This document shows, piece after piece, positions 1 to 5,117 of a stretch of 5,117 nt of DNA. The DNA is from Pseudomonadota bacterium (GTDB lineage: Bacteria; Pseudomonadota; Gammaproteobacteria; Burkholderiales; SG8-39), in contig JAJZUN010000270.1 of the NCBI GenBank assembly GCA_021848555.1, positions 1 to 5,117 of the forward strand. The letters run 5' to 3'. Numbering within the stretch: position 1 is the first letter of the stretch; the number at the start of each line of letters is the position of its first letter. The translations under genes were made by a program, and so were the position numbers. Under the pieces are notes generated by a model that searched no databases, was not told where the DNA came from, and saw only the letters and a list, made by a program, of their open reading frames with translations.

Positions 1-126
1 ACCTGGCGCTATGCCTTTGCCGGCGACATTCCGATGCCCGGCTGCAACCATCTCACCGTGCTCGAGCAGCTCGCCGTTCCGGAAAGCGCCCTGTTCAAGT
101 GCGTGATGAGCATGATGGGCCGCTGA
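1..126 (+). CDS. Alpha/beta hydrolase, arylformamidase / BD-FAE-like (C-terminal fragment)
   Basis: The first 41 codons of the window are open in frame 1 and end in TGA at 124-126; the 5' part lies outside the window. The fragment carries GCNHLTVLEQLAVPES followed by a hydrophobic helix ending in MMGR. In alpha/beta hydrolases of the kynurenine formamidase / BD-FAE group, the C-terminus has the catalytic histidine in a motif of the form N-H-F-x-V-(x)n-L-A-x-P-x-S-x-L, and this matches well; the putative catalytic His is codon 49-51. The nucleophile Ser and the Asp would be upstream and cannot be seen. The substrate (an ester, amide or formamide) cannot be deduced. The gene stops 12 bases before the glycerate kinase start and in the same frame, so the two are probably one transcript. 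The family call rests on one short motif, so it is moderate. Confidence 0.55.
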   Translation, partial: TWRYAFAGDIPMPGCNHLTVLEQLAVPESALFKCVMSMMGR

Positions 127-138
127 CTTTCGCCGGCC

Positions 139-1410
139 ATGGATACGCGCACACTGCTCATCGACAGCTTTCACGCGGCGGTCGGCGCCGCCGACGCGCT
201 GAAGATTCTGCCGCCACACCTGCCGCAGCCGCCCGCCGGCAAGACGCTGGTGGCCGGGGCCGGCAAAGCCGCCGCCGCCATGGCGCTCGCGGTCGAACAA
301 CACTGGCCATCCGCCTCGCCGCTGGACGGCCTTGCCATCACGCGCTACCAGCACGGCCTGCTGACCAACAGGATCAAAGTCATAGAGGCGGGGCACCCGG
401 TTCCCGACGAAAGCGGCGAAAAGGCGGCGCAGGAAATCCTGCGCCGGGCGAGAGGCCTGGGGCCCAGTGACCTGCTGCTCGCGCTGCTGTCGGGGGGCGG
501 ATCCAGCCTGCTGAGCCTGCCGGTCGAAGGCATAGGCATGGACGAACTGAAGGCCACGACCAAGGAGCTGCTGCGCTGCGGCGCGCCGATCCAGGACATG
601 AATACGGTGCGCAAGCACATATCGAGCATCCAGGGCGGCCGGCTGGCCGCGGCGTGCAAAGCCCGGGTTCTGGCGCTGATCATATCCGACGTGACCGGCG
701 ACGACCCCACCCATATCGGCTCCGGCCCCTGCGCGCCGGACCCGAGCACCTATCAGGATGCCGAGGACATCATCGCGCGCTACGGCGTCAGGGCGCCGGC
801 GTCGGTGGCGGCGCACCTGCGGCGCGGCGCCCGCGGCGAAATCGCCGAAACCCCCAAGCCAGGGGACAAACTGTTCGGGCGCGTCGAGAACCGGGTCATC
901 GCCACGGCACAGGGTTCGCTGCAGGCCGCGGCGGCCTATTTCCGCGGCCAAGGCATCACGCCGGTGGTGCTGGGCGACAGCGTCACCGGCGAAGCCAGCG
1001 AAGTCGCCAAGGTCTACGCCGCGCTGGTGCGGCAGATCCGCCTGCACGGCGAGCCGTTCAATCCGCCGCTGGCGCTGATCTCGGGGGGCGAGTGCACGGT
1101 CACCGTGCGCGGCAGCGGCCGCGGCGGGCGCTGCGCGGAATTCCTGCTGTCGCTGGCGCTGGAACTCGACGGCATGCCGGACGTCTACGCCCTGGCCTGC
1201 GATACCGACGGCATCGACGGCTCGGAGGACAACGCCGGCGCCGTGCTCACACCGGATGCGCTCGCACGCGCGGCCAATGCCGGCATCTCGGCCAAGAAAC
1301 TGCTGGCGAACAACGACGGCTACGGCTTTTTCGCGGCTTTGAACGACCTGATTGTGACCGGCCCGACCCGGACCAATGTCAATGATTACCGGGCAATAGT
1401 CGTGTTATAA
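139..1410 (+). CDS. gckA: Glycerate 2-kinase (MOFRL family; often annotated hydroxypyruvate reductase/TtuD)
   Basis: A 423-residue cytosolic enzyme expected to phosphorylate D-glycerate with ATP to 2-phosphoglycerate, feeding products of glyoxylate, tartronate semialdehyde or serine metabolism into glycolysis. The length is normal for the family. The N-terminal GCK domain shows GAGKAAAAMA (Lys43), AGHPVPDESGEKAA (84-97), LLSGGGSSLL (116-125), NTVRKHISSIQGGRLA (155-170) and SDVTGDDPTHIGSGPCAPDP (183-202). The C-terminal MOFRL domain (about 310-418) shows SGGECTVTV, GRGGR, DTDGIDG (355-361) and TGPTRTNVND. ATG 139 is the first possible start, because the upstream gene's TGA at 124 is in the same frame; no good Shine-Dalgarno is visible, which fits translation coupled to the hydrolase gene. 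One oddity: the usual GRGGRN reads GRGGRC here (Cys332). The older label 'hydroxypyruvate reductase' is a known misannotation of this family. The symbol (gckA or ttuD) varies by organism. Confidence 0.93.
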   Translation: MDTRTLLIDSFHAAVGAADALKILPPHLPQPPAGKTLVAGAGKAAAAMALAVEQHWPSASPLDGLAITRYQHGLLTNRIKVIEAGHPVPDESGEKAAQEILRRARGLGPSDLLLALLSGGGSSLLSLPVEGIGMDELKATTKELLRCGAPIQDMNTVRKHISSIQGGRLAAACKARVLALIISDVTGDDPTHIGSGPCAPDPSTYQDAEDIIARYGVRAPASVAAHLRRGARGEIAETPKPGDKLFGRVENRVIATAQGSLQAAAAYFRGQGITPVVLGDSVTGEASEVAKVYAALVRQIRLHGEPFNPPLALISGGECTVTVRGSGRGGRCAEFLLSLALELDGMPDVYALACDTDGIDGSEDNAGAVLTPDALARAANAGISAKKLLANNDGYGFFAALNDLIVTGPTRTNVNDYRAIVVL

Positions 1411-1424
1411 AGCGCGCTCGGGCG

Positions 1425-1442
1425 GCGCTGCTGCAGTAGCGC
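1425..1442. repeat. Near-perfect inverted repeat after glycerate kinase gene
   Basis: GCGCTGC (1425-1431) can pair with GTAGCGC (1436-1442) around a TGCA loop, giving seven pairs of which one is a G-T wobble. It lies 15 bases after the glycerate kinase stop. No T-run follows, so it is not a standard intrinsic terminator; it could stabilise the 3' end of the upstream mRNA or be chance in GC-rich DNA. Confidence 0.35.
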
Positions 1443-1487
1443 TCGTGCGGGTTGCGAATTTCAAAAATATTATAAACGGATGGGGCC

Positions 1488-2303
1488 ATGAAATATCTGA
1501 AATTGGTATTCGGTTTGTTAATCCTGCTTGCTGCCGGCACCGCGTCGGCGCAAGGCGGCAAGGTCACGATACAGTGGCTGGGCCAATCCACGATGAAAAT
1601 CACCGCGCCCGGCGGCAAGGTGATCGTGCTCGACCCCTGGGTCACCAGCAATCCGAAGACCCCGCCGGAATTCAAGAACCTCGAGGTTTTCGGCAAGGTC
1701 GATCTGATCCTCGCATCGCATGGCCACTTCGACCATATCGCCGATGCGGCGGCACTGGCGCAGAAGAACAACGTTCCGGTGTACGGACCGGCCGGACTGA
1801 ATCAGGTGTGGGCTACGCTGGGTGTTCTGCCCCCGGCGCTGTCCCCGCGCTTCGGCAAAGGGGGCACCATCACGCCCCTCGGACCGGACATCAAGATCAC
1901 GTCCACCCATGCGGAGCATTCTTCGGAAATCGTCTGGAAAAACCCCGCGACCGGCAAGGACGAGAGCCATATCGGCGGCGAACCGGTGGGCTTCATCATC
2001 GAGCTGGAAAACGGGTTCAAGATCTACCACATGGGCGACACCGGCCTGTTCGGCGACATGAAATTCATCGGCGAATACTACAAGCCCGATCTGGTCATCA
2101 TTCCGATCGGCGGACATTTCGTCATGAGCCCGCAGGACGCTGCCTACGCCACGCGCGAGTGGATCAAGCCGAAATACGCGCTTCCGGTGCACTATGGGAC
2201 CATTCCGCAACTGAAGGGCACGCCGGAGGAGTACATCAAGGCACTGGGCAGCGCGCCGACCAAAGTGTTTCCGATCAAGCCGGGCGAAAAGATCGAGTTC
2301 TAG
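1488..2303 (+). CDS. Exported metal-dependent hydrolase, UPF0173-type metallo-beta-lactamase fold
   Basis: A 271-residue protein with an N-terminal signal peptide (Lys2 and Lys5, hydrophobic core at about 6-17, AxA-type cleavage after TASA at residue 21), so the mature enzyme probably works in the periplasm. The metallo-beta-lactamase metal site is visible: SHGHFDH gives His78, His80, Asp82 and His83; STHAEHS gives His141; HMGDTGLFGD gives Asp184; LPVHYGT gives His235. IPIGGHFVM (204-213) and the overall order match UPF0173 / UlaG-like enzymes, many of which are cytosolic and shorter (about 225-230 residues). The metal ligands appear complete, so an active hydrolase is likely; the substrate is unknown. 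ATG 1488 has a modest GGA at 1478-1480. A 77-base gap separates it from the glycerate kinase gene, and an intrinsic terminator follows 43 bases after its stop. A classical antibiotic beta-lactamase is unlikely because the family features are those of UPF0173. Confidence 0.88.
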   Translation: MKYLKLVFGLLILLAAGTASAQGGKVTIQWLGQSTMKITAPGGKVIVLDPWVTSNPKTPPEFKNLEVFGKVDLILASHGHFDHIADAAALAQKNNVPVYGPAGLNQVWATLGVLPPALSPRFGKGGTITPLGPDIKITSTHAEHSSEIVWKNPATGKDESHIGGEPVGFIIELENGFKIYHMGDTGLFGDMKFIGEYYKPDLVIIPIGGHFVMSPQDAAYATREWIKPKYALPVHYGTIPQLKGTPEEYIKALGSAPTKVFPIKPGEKIEF

Positions 2304-2327
2304 CCGCCGGCCGCCAGACGGCTGAAA

Positions 2328-2369
2328 TTTGACCAAAGTCAAACCAGGCGGGGAGCCAGGGCGTAGATT
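2328..2369 (+). promoter_or_regulatory. Candidate FNR/CRP-family-activated class II promoter
   Basis: TTTGAC (2328-2333) and GTCAAA (2338-2343) form a perfect palindrome around CAAA. It fits the FNR/FixK/ANR consensus TTGAY-N4-RTCAA. A -10-like hexamer TAGATT lies at 2364-2369, 21 bases after the TTGAC...GTCAA core. With a start near 2376-2377 the site is centred at about -41, the classic class II activator position. TTGACC alone also resembles a -35 box, but no -10 sits 16-18 bases downstream of it. The target would be the cysteine-repeat gene at 2454, with a leader of about 78 bases. Which family member binds, and whether the signal is oxygen, nitric oxide or another, cannot be told from the site. 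Confidence 0.5.
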
Positions 2370-2393
2370 GAACCTGCTCCCTGCCTTTTTTTT
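2347..2393 (+). terminator. Intrinsic terminator of the UPF0173 hydrolase gene
   Basis: The left arm GGCGGGGAGC (2347-2356) pairs with GCTCCCTGCC (2376-2385) over ten positions, one of them a G-T wobble, with a 19-base loop, followed directly by eight T (2386-2393). It begins 43 bases after the hydrolase stop. The loop contains the proposed -10 of the next gene, and the proposed start point falls at the beginning of the right arm, so the downstream transcript would lack the left arm and escape this terminator. Confidence 0.85.
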
Positions 2394-2440
2394 GCAGCCG
2401 ATGGAGCGGTGCGCCACGCGCGCCGCGTCCCTCCGACTTT

Positions 2441-2447
2441 GGAAGGA
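2441..2447 (+). promoter_or_regulatory. Ribosome binding site of the cysteine-repeat gene
   Basis: GGAAGGA, six bases before ATG 2454, is one of the strongest Shine-Dalgarno sequences in the window. It settles the start of a gene that has no recognised homologue to guide it. Confidence 0.75.
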
Positions 2448-2453
2448 TAGCCG

Positions 2454-2864
2454 ATGAAATTCTCCCCCTCAGTATGGTTCGCGGCCGTCGCGACGGCGGC
2501 ATTTTCCCTGTCCGTCGGCGCATACTCCATCGGAACCGGCCCGGAAACCAAGCCCGGCGCGCATCCCATGGACTGCGCCAAAACCAGGGACAAGGCGCGA
2601 TGCGAAGCGCTCAACAAGGACATCGAGGCCTGCAGGAACAAGACCGGCGACGATTGGCGCGAGTGCATGCATAGACCCGCGCCGGCCGCGAAAGTCGCGC
2701 CGCCCAAGCCGCGCGACTGCGCCAAGGCGCGCAACAAGGAGCGCTGCGAAGCGCACAACGCCGCACTGGCAGCGTGCAAGGACAAAGAGACCCGAGCCGA
2801 GCACCGCAAATGCATGGCCGGGCAGCCGCCTGCGCCGGCGGGCAAGAAAAGCCAGCGTTGGTGA
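2454..2864 (+). CDS. Secreted protein with two tandem four-cysteine repeats, function unknown
   Basis: A 136-residue protein I cannot assign to a named family. Residues 1-23 look like a signal peptide (Lys2, hydrophobic stretch 7-21, V-G-A before the likely cut). The mature part holds two copies of a roughly 33-residue unit at 40-72 and 88-121, both starting DCAK and sharing RCEA, a following N, and AC. The cysteines are 41, 50, 60, 71 and 89, 98, 108, 120, giving spacings C-X8-C-X9-C-X10-C and C-X8-C-X9-C-X11-C. A proline/alanine linker (75-86) separates the units and a Pro/Lys-rich tail ends the protein. Eight evenly placed cysteines in an exported, charged, probably helical protein suggest disulfide-bonded hairpins; metal binding is an alternative. 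No haem-binding CxxCH is present. The Shine-Dalgarno GGAAGGA at 2441-2447, six bases before the ATG, supports the start. A terminator lies upstream, so it is probably a single-gene unit, possibly under the FNR-like site at 2328-2343. Confidence 0.8.
   Translation: MKFSPSVWFAAVATAAFSLSVGAYSIGTGPETKPGAHPMDCAKTRDKARCEALNKDIEACRNKTGDDWRECMHRPAPAAKVAPPKPRDCAKARNKERCEAHNAALAACKDKETRAEHRKCMAGQPPAPAGKKSQRW
2571..2669 (+). repeat. Cysteine repeat unit 1 (coding)
   Basis: Encodes residues 40-72 of the secreted protein, with Cys41, Cys50, Cys60 and Cys71. It shares DCAK, the R-x-K-x-RCEA core, N and AC with unit 2, which points to an internal duplication. DNA identity is high at the start (GACTGCGCCAA in both) and fades toward the end, so the duplication is not recent. 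Confidence 0.8.
2715..2816 (+). repeat. Cysteine repeat unit 2 (coding)
   Basis: Encodes residues 88-121, with Cys89, Cys98, Cys108 and Cys120. Compared with unit 1 it has one extra residue between the third and fourth cysteine, and the order of the conserved residues is otherwise kept. Confidence 0.8.
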
Positions 2865-2874
2865 TCCGGCAGGC

Positions 2875-3606
2875 TCAGGCCCAGGCCAGGCCGTCGCCTA
2901 ATTTCAAGCCCAGCGTTCGTGCCGCGCTGCCGCGGTTGAGCGCAATCTCGACCAGTCCCTGGCTGTTCTCGTACCAGAAGGCCTCACCCTCGGCAGCTTC
3001 GGCGAAGACACGCGCATAAGGCAGCCGGCGCGCACCGGCCAGCAAGAACGCGTCGCGCGCGATCCCGCCGGCGCGCATGCCGCTATGGGCATTGCCGTAA
3101 TGGTCGATGTAGATGATTTCGGGCAAATCGCCGGCGCCGAAATCGACCTTGAGCCCGTGAGTGCGCTCGAACCAGGTCCCAGGCAAATCACCCTGCGCGG
3201 CGAGCGCGGCGGCAACCGGTGCAAACAGATCGCGACCATGAAACGAGGCGGAGAGTTGCTGCGGCCGCCACACGATGCGCCGGCAGTCGCAGTCGCGCGC
3301 ACGCGCGGCAATCACGGACAGCAGGCCGTTGTCGGGGCCCGCATACCAGCGCCCATCGGCCTGCACCACGACGGCATCGCGCGTCCCGCCGACGCCGGGA
3401 TCGACCACGGTCAGGAACACGCTGCCTTCGGCAAAACTGCCGGCCAGCGACGCCAGCAGGTGCGCGCTGGCGCGCGGATCGAATTCCGGTGCATCGTGCA
3501 GCAGATCGATGACCGCTGTGCCCGGCGCGAGCCGCTGCAGCACCGCTTTCACCTGGCCGGCGTAGATGTCGCCGGAACCGAAATCGGTAAACAACACAAT
3601 AGCCAT
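2875..3606 (-). CDS. S-adenosyl-L-methionine hydrolase (hydroxide adenosyltransferase, DUF62)
   Basis: A 243-residue enzyme of the SAM hydroxide adenosyltransferase family, related to the fluorinases and chlorinases, expected to cleave SAM with water to adenosine and methionine in the cytosol. Visible motifs: FTDFGSGDIYAGQVK (6-20), DLLHDAPEFDP (34-44), FLTVVDPGVGGTRDAVVV (64-81), WYAGPDNGLLS (87-97), FHGRDLFAP (122-130) and YIDHYGNAHSG (166-176). The Asp-Arg-His triad known from archaeal DUF62 proteins corresponds to Asp69, Arg76 and His123, with the same seven-residue Asp-Arg spacing; this favours the hydrolase over a halogenase. The start is set at the ATG complementary to 3604-3606, because MAIVLFTDFG is the family N-terminus; the open frame runs back to 3732, but that extension has no family character. 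There is no clear Shine-Dalgarno. It converges on the cysteine-repeat gene with ten bases between stops and lies downstream of rplQ in the same direction, separated by a terminator. Confidence 0.92.
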   Translation of the reverse strand: MAIVLFTDFGSGDIYAGQVKAVLQRLAPGTAVIDLLHDAPEFDPRASAHLLASLAGSFAEGSVFLTVVDPGVGGTRDAVVVQADGRWYAGPDNGLLSVIAARARDCDCRRIVWRPQQLSASFHGRDLFAPVAAALAAQGDLPGTWFERTHGLKVDFGAGDLPEIIYIDHYGNAHSGMRAGGIARDAFLLAGARRLPYARVFAEAAEGEAFWYENSQGLVEIALNRGSAARTLGLKLGDGLAWA

Positions 3607-3755
3607 GCGCGCATTGTAGCCCGTCCAAAGCCGATTCCCCGGCATACAGCGGATCGCGAGGCACGAGCCTTGAAACGCCGTTCGGGGGCCATCGGCCACC
3701 GAAGAAGTCCTCTTGGGGGACAGCTCGCGCAAGCTTTGCGCGCGGGCGGTCCTCT
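3607..3755. other. Intergenic region between rplQ terminator and SAM hydrolase gene
   Basis: About 150 bases without a supportable gene. It contains the -10-like sequence at 3613-3618 and a tight inverted repeat at 3726-3742 (CGCGCAA, loop GCT, TTGCGCG). That hairpin is followed by a T-run on neither strand, so it is not a standard terminator. I see no match to an RNA gene or to a SAM or SAH riboswitch. Confidence 0.5.
3613..3618 (-). promoter_or_regulatory. Possible -10 box of the SAM hydrolase gene (leaderless transcript?)
   Basis: On the minus strand TACAAT ends six bases before the ATG, which would put the transcription start on or next to the A of the start codon. No convincing -35 is visible at 16-18 bases. 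The absence of a Shine-Dalgarno agrees with a leaderless message but does not prove it. Confidence 0.25.
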
Positions 3756-3785
3756 AAACAAAAAAGCCGGCGCTCAGGCCGGCTT
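3756..3785 (-). terminator. Intrinsic terminator of the alpha operon after rplQ
   Basis: On the minus strand AAGCCGGC, a six-base loop CTGAGC and GCCGGCTT form an eight-pair stem, and the T-rich tract continues as TTTTGTTT. It starts 24 bases after the rplQ stop, which marks rplQ as the last gene of the ribosomal operon. On the plus strand the stem is followed only by a broken T-run, so it is directional. Confidence 0.9.
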
Positions 3786-3809
3786 CTTCGACGCAGCTGG
3801 GAGACTGCC

Positions 3810-4208
3810 TCAGGACTTGGCGTCCGCCGCTTCGGAAGCTTCCTCGACTTCGGGACGATCCATCAGTTCAACCAAGGCCATCGGCGCGTTGTCGCCCTGG
3901 CGGAAGCCGTACTTGAGTATGCGCAGGTAGCCGCCGTTCCTCTTGGCATAGCGCGGGCCGAGTTCGTTGAACAGCTTGGTGACCATGTCGCGGTCGCGCA
4001 GGCGGTTGAATGCCAAGCGGCGATTGGCGACGCTGGCGACCTTGCCCAGCGTGATCATCGGCTCGACCACGCGGCGCAACTCCTTCGCCTTGGGCAGCGT
4101 GGTCTTGATGACCTCGTGCTTCAGCAGCGAATTGGTCATGTTGCGCAGCATCGCCAGGCGGTGGCTGCTGGTTACATTGAGCTTTCTCAGTCCTAAGCGG
4201 TGACGCAT
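3810..4208 (-). CDS. rplQ: 50S ribosomal protein L17
   Basis: A 132-residue bacterial L17, a component of the large ribosomal subunit. The N-terminus [11 protein letters not shown] and the core [62 protein letters not shown] and [11 protein letters not shown] are family signatures. The length is close to the 127 residues of the E. coli protein; the extra residues are an acidic, alanine-rich tail after MDRPEVEE. The minus-strand Shine-Dalgarno AAGAGG (4216-4221) sits seven bases before the ATG. It follows rpoA by 50 bases, the conserved order at the end of the alpha operon, and is followed by a strong terminator. Confidence 0.98.
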   Translation of the reverse strand: MRHRLGLRKLNVTSSHRLAMLRNMTNSLLKHEVIKTTLPKAKELRRVVEPMITLGKVASVANRRLAFNRLRDRDMVTKLFNELGPRYAKRNGGYLRILKYGFRQGDNAPMALVELMDRPEVEEASEAADAKS

Positions 4209-4229
4209 GTTCTTGCCTCTTTTGTTCGA

Positions 4230-4244
4230 CCCTCATCCCGAGGG
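4230..4244 (-). repeat. Small hairpin in the rpoA-rplQ spacer
   Basis: CCCTC and GAGGG, five bases apart, can form a short stem just upstream of the rplQ Shine-Dalgarno. No T-run follows on the minus strand, so it is not expected to terminate transcription. It might tune rplQ translation or mRNA processing, or be chance. Confidence 0.3.
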
Positions 4245-4258
4245 CAGTGTATCCGGGT

Positions 4259-5117
4259 TTAGACGCGGGCCACTTCCAGCCCGGCGGGCGGCCAGTTCTC
4301 CAGCTTCATCCCGAGAGTCAGCCCGCGCGATGCGAGCACTTCCTTGATCTCGTTGAGCGACTTGCGGCCCAGGTTCGGCGTCTTCAGCAACTCGGTCTCG
4401 GTGCGCTGGATCAGATCGCCGATGTAATAGATGTTCTCCGCCTTCAGGCAATTGGCCGAACGCACCGTAAGTTCCAAATCGTCCACCGGACGCAGCAGGA
4501 TCGGGTCGACCTGCGGCGCCTTGACCGGCTCGCTTGCGATCGGCGTGCCCTCGAGGGCGGCGAATACCGACAGCTGGTCCACCAGGACGCGCGCGGCGTA
4601 GCGTATCGCCTCTTCCGGCTCGACCACGCCGTTGGTCTCGATATCCATGATCAGCTTGTCAAGGTCGGTGCGCTGTTCGACGCGCGCCGATTCGACCGCG
4701 TAGCTGACGCGACGCACCGGCGAAAAAGAGGCGTCGAGGATGATCTTGCCTATGCCCTTGGTATCCTCGGGCGCCGCGCGCAGGTTGCCGGGCTCGTAGC
4801 CGCGGCCGCGCTCGACCTTGATCTGCATCTCCAGCTTGCCGCCGGGCGACAGATGGGCGATGACGTGCTCGGGATTGATGATCTCGACGTCGTGCGAAAC
4901 TTCGATGTCGGCGGCGGTGACGGCGCCCTCGCCTTTCTTCTTCAGCGTCAGCAGGGCTTCGGTGCGGTTGTGCACTTTCAGCACCACGCCCTTGAGGTTG
5001 AGCAGGATGTCGACCACGTCTTCCTGCACCCCGTCGATGGTCGAATACTCGTGCAGCACGCCCGAGATCTGCACCTCGGTCGGGGCGAACCCCGGCATCG
5101 AAGACAGGAGTACGCGC
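4259..5117 (-). CDS. rpoA: DNA-directed RNA polymerase subunit alpha (N-terminus outside window)
   Basis: The alpha subunit of RNA polymerase, which nucleates core assembly and contacts UP elements and activators. The visible part is 285 codons, beginning with RVLLSS before MPGFAPTEV, which aligns with about residue 45 of the E. coli protein; roughly 44 N-terminal residues lie beyond the right edge. N-terminal domain motifs include [25 protein letters not shown] (in part), [18 protein letters not shown] and [15 protein letters not shown] variable linker follows (around [13 protein letters not shown]). The C-terminal domain shows [20 protein letters not shown], with the arginine equivalent to E. 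coli Arg265 that contacts DNA, then [12 protein letters not shown] and LENWPPAG. The protein ends in TAA at 4259-4261. The inferred full length is about 329 residues, as in E. coli. Nothing is unusual. Confidence 0.98.
   Translation of the reverse strand, partial: RVLLSSMPGFAPTEVQISGVLHEYSTIDGVQEDVVDILLNLKGVVLKVHNRTEALLTLKKKGEGAVTAADIEVSHDVEIINPEHVIAHLSPGGKLEMQIKVERGRGYEPGNLRAAPEDTKGIGKIILDASFSPVRRVSYAVESARVEQRTDLDKLIMDIETNGVVEPEEAIRYAARVLVDQLSVFAALEGTPIASEPVKAPQVDPILLRPVDDLELTVRSANCLKAENIYYIGDLIQRTETELLKTPNLGRKSLNEIKEVLASRGLTLGMKLENWPPAGLEVARV

Noticed and set aside
1452..1476. A sigma-70 promoter before the UPF0173 gene (TTGCGA with TATTAT or TATAAA)
   Set aside because: The spacers are only 10 and 13 bases, and a start from these boxes would leave almost no room for a ribosome binding site before ATG 1488.
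1411..1487. An intrinsic terminator after the glycerate kinase gene
   Set aside because: The hairpin at 1425-1442 has no T-run after it, so it is kept only as an inverted repeat.
1445..2332. A 295-codon plus-strand frame overlapping the UPF0173 gene in another frame
   Set aside because: The composition is rich in Arg, Gly and His and no domain is visible, whereas the frame starting at 1488 has a signal peptide and a complete metal site.
1518..2417. A 299-codon open frame on the minus strand opposite the UPF0173 hydrolase
   Set aside because: It is a GC-rich shadow of a gene with all catalytic motifs on the plus strand. Its translation is Arg-rich with no recognisable motif, and it crosses the intrinsic terminator.
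3607..3732. A 42-residue N-terminal extension of the SAM hydrolase
   Set aside because: The family begins at MAIVLFTDFG. The extension shows no family similarity, and the -10-like sequence lies within it.
3607..3755. A SAM or SAH riboswitch upstream of the SAM hydrolase gene
   Set aside because: I could not match the conserved cores of the known classes, and the candidate -10 would place the transcription start at the ATG, leaving no leader.
3085..3930. A 281-codon open frame on the plus strand opposite the SAM hydrolase and rplQ
   Set aside because: It runs antisense through two well-identified genes and a terminator and has low-complexity composition, so it is a shadow frame.

Overview
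The window looks like chromosomal DNA of a GC-rich betaproteobacterium. The right part holds the end of the ribosomal alpha operon on the minus strand (rpoA, then rplQ, then a strong terminator). Both proteins match betaproteobacterial versions closely, for example the RplQ stretches [15 protein letters not shown] and [10 protein letters not shown]. The genus cannot be fixed from this sequence.

Layout from left to right. Positions 1-126 (+) are the last 41 codons of an alpha/beta hydrolase of the arylformamidase / BD-FAE type. Positions 139-1410 (+) encode a complete MOFRL-family glycerate 2-kinase, probably co-transcribed with the hydrolase. Positions 1488-2303 (+) encode an exported UPF0173-type metallo-beta-lactamase-fold hydrolase, closed by a clear intrinsic terminator at 2347-2393. 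Next to and overlapping that terminator is a perfect FNR/CRP-family-like palindrome (TTTGAC-CAAA-GTCAAA) with a -10-like hexamer at about the spacing of a class II activated promoter. It would drive 2454-2864 (+), a small secreted protein with two tandem four-cysteine repeats and no function I recognise. Converging on it with a 10-base gap is 2875-3606 (-), an S-adenosyl-L-methionine hydrolase (hydroxide adenosyltransferase, DUF62). Positions 3607-3755 hold no gene that I can support. Then come the rplQ terminator (3756-3785, minus), rplQ (3810-4208, minus) and rpoA (4259 to the window edge, minus, missing its N-terminus).

Functionally this is mostly ordinary housekeeping and central-metabolism sequence: glycerate phosphorylation to 2-phosphoglycerate, SAM turnover, and transcription and translation machinery. 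The part that deserves a second look is 2304-2864: a putatively oxygen- or redox-regulated, exported, cysteine-repeat protein whose promoter is embedded in the terminator of the preceding gene. I found no mobile element, CRISPR array, tRNA or rRNA gene.
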